This document shows positions 6,062 to 6,889 of a DNA stretch of 6,889 nt, one piece after another. Position numbers and translations under genes: made by a program. Each line of letters begins with the position of its first letter. Within the stretch, counting starts at the first letter, position 1. The notes under the pieces are model-generated. The model ran no database searches. It saw nothing but the letters and a program-made list of their open reading frames with translations, and was not told the DNA's origin. Source of the DNA: SYIM01 sp039800205 (GTDB lineage Bacteria; Pseudomonadota; Gammaproteobacteria; Burkholderiales; Burkholderiaceae_E); assembly GCA_039800205.1 (NCBI GenBank), contig JBDLRB010000243.1, positions 1 to 6,889 on the forward strand, in the 5' to 3' direction.

Positions 6062-6664
6062 TTATTTCGCCGGACTGATCAGCGTCATCGATTCGATGAC
6101 GACGGGCTCGACGGGGACGTCGCCCATCCCGCCGACGTTACGGGTCTTCACGCCTTTGATCGCGTTGACCACTTCCATGCCCTTGATCACCTTGCCAAAC
6201 ACCGCATAGCCATGACCGTCCGAGCCCGGATAGTTCAGAAAATTGTTGTTGGACACATTGATGAAGAACTGCGATGTGGCCGAGTCGGGCACCGAGGTCC
6301 GGGCCATGGCCAGCCAGCCCGTGTCGTTCTTTAGGCCGTTTCGCGATTCGATGGCGATCGGACCGCGGGTGTTCTTGCGGCCACTGCCACCCTTGTAGAG
6401 CTCATCGGTGAAGCCGCCGCCCTGAACCATGAACCCATCGATCACGCGGTGAAAAATGGTGCCCGCGTAAAAGCCGTCACGGACGTACTGCAGGAAGTTT
6501 TCGACCGTTCGCGGCGCCTTGTCCGGGTAGAGCTCGATCACGACTTCGCCGCGAGAGGTCTTCATCAGCACCTGCGGCGATCCGGCAGCCGCCGCAGCGT
6601 CTTCGCTCATCGAGAGGGTAACCGCGGCGATCAGCGCGCCAATGACAGGGATTTTTTTCAGCAT
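6062..6664 (-). CDS. ppiA: Periplasmic cyclophilin-type peptidyl-prolyl cis-trans isomerase
   Basis: Catalyses cis-trans isomerisation of Xaa-Pro bonds, helping folding of exported proteins. The 200-residue product begins with a Sec-type signal peptide: K3-K4, a hydrophobic core from about I5 to M19, then an alanine run giving an AxA-type cleavage site near A27/G28. The mature part is a single cyclophilin domain: FHRVIDGFMVQGG (R73, F78, M79 and Q81 equivalent to R55, F60, M61 and Q63 of human CypA), then SQFFIN (Q132, F134 equivalent to Q111, F113), then GYAVFGKV. The position of CypA W121, needed for tight cyclosporin binding, is F142, as in E. coli PpiA. A GGAG lies 8 bases before the ATG. 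It sits between the TPR-like gene (56 bases upstream) and lpxH (40 bases downstream), all on one strand. Export is inferred from the signal peptide. Confidence 0.93.
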   Translation of the reverse strand: MLKKIPVIGALIAAVTLSMSEDAAAAAGSPQVLMKTSRGEVVIELYPDKAPRTVENFLQYVRDGFYAGTIFHRVIDGFMVQGGGFTDELYKGGSGRKNTRGPIAIESRNGLKNDTGWLAMARTSVPDSATSQFFINVSNNNFLNYPGSDGHGYAVFGKVIKGMEVVNAIKGVKTRNVGGMGDVPVEPVVIESMTLISPAK

Positions 6665-6720
6665 TTCGGAGTCTCCATCGGACTGAAGGGAAGGATCGGT
6701 AAAGAAGCAGGGGCGTGCCG

Positions 6721-6889
6721 CTAACGACCGGGGGGGCGGGCGGCGCTGTTTGACTGAGGGGTCAGACGCTCGATGAGTTCACGGGCAAGACGCAGCTTCG
6801 CTTGGGCTTCAGAGGCCTTGTCGAGCGTGCTGGCCTCCCGCCAGGCCCGCTCAGCGAGTCGAAGGTGAACGTCTCCGAGGTTCTCCCAG
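6721..6889 (-). CDS. C-terminal end of a TPR-like protein (5' part outside window)
   Basis: An open frame runs in from the right edge on the minus strand and ends in TAG at 6721-6723, leaving 55 codons with no start in the window. The first ~40 residues (WENLGDVHLRLAERAWREAS, then a second helix with ASEAQAKLRLARELIE) form two amphipathic helices spaced like a tetratricopeptide repeat: small residues at turn positions, aromatic and leucine packing positions, and Ala at regular intervals. The last ~13 residues (TPQSNSAARPPGR) look disordered. It has the same orientation as ppiA, 56 bases upstream of it, so it is probably the preceding gene of the same operon. TPR proteins are scaffolds; no specific role can be read from this fragment. 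Confidence 0.65.
   Translation of the reverse strand, partial: WENLGDVHLRLAERAWREASTLDKASEAQAKLRLARELIERLTPQSNSAARPPGR

Noticed and set aside
1..6889. A mobile element, CRISPR array, toxin-antitoxin pair, RNA gene or new multi-gene system
   Set aside because: Nearly all bases are used by recognised genes. I saw no transposase, spaced direct repeats, tRNA-like cloverleaf or small paired genes.

Overview
The window is a GC-rich bacterial chromosome segment with G or C at most third codon positions. The gene set (lpxH for lipid A, a suhB/trmJ divergent pair, a cyclophilin next to lpxH) points to a Gram-negative gammaproteobacterium. Base composition and protein character would fit a Chromatiales/Ectothiorhodospiraceae-type organism, but that family-level guess is inference only.

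Layout: (1) Positions 1-3565, plus strand: the end of a heterotetrameric sarcosine oxidase operon. The alpha subunit (soxA) enters from beyond the left edge and overlaps the gamma subunit (soxG) by 8 bases; soxB and soxD would be expected upstream, outside the window. (2) Positions 3433-4362, minus strand: suhB (inositol monophosphatase family), which converges on soxG and overlaps its 3' end by 133 bp. (3) Positions 4420-5196, plus strand: trmJ (tRNA 2'-O-methyltransferase for position 32), divergent from suhB across 57 bp, the same arrangement as in E. coli. (4) Positions 5200-6889, minus strand: an apparent operon, read right to left, of a TPR-like protein (only its C-terminus is present), an exported cyclophilin prolyl isomerase (ppiA) and lpxH. 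It converges on trmJ with 3 bp between the stop codons.

Functionally, the sox genes serve catabolism of sarcosine (from glycine betaine, choline or creatine) to glycine, H2O2 and 5,10-methylenetetrahydrofolate. suhB and trmJ are housekeeping genes linked to RNA metabolism. The right-hand operon serves the envelope: lipid A synthesis and periplasmic protein folding.

No mobile element, CRISPR array, RNA gene or defence/secretion cassette was seen, and I found no undescribed multi-gene system. The most unusual point is the soxG/suhB antisense overlap: SuhB carries a tail of about 43 residues beyond the normal family end. That tail begins where soxG stops and is encoded entirely on the strand opposite soxG, across a degenerate 15-bp tandem repeat read as Arg-containing pentads in both directions. 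Second-tier points are an ambiguous lpxH start with a near-consensus Shine-Dalgarno inside the longer reading frame, and an atypical second glycine-rich segment in SoxA.
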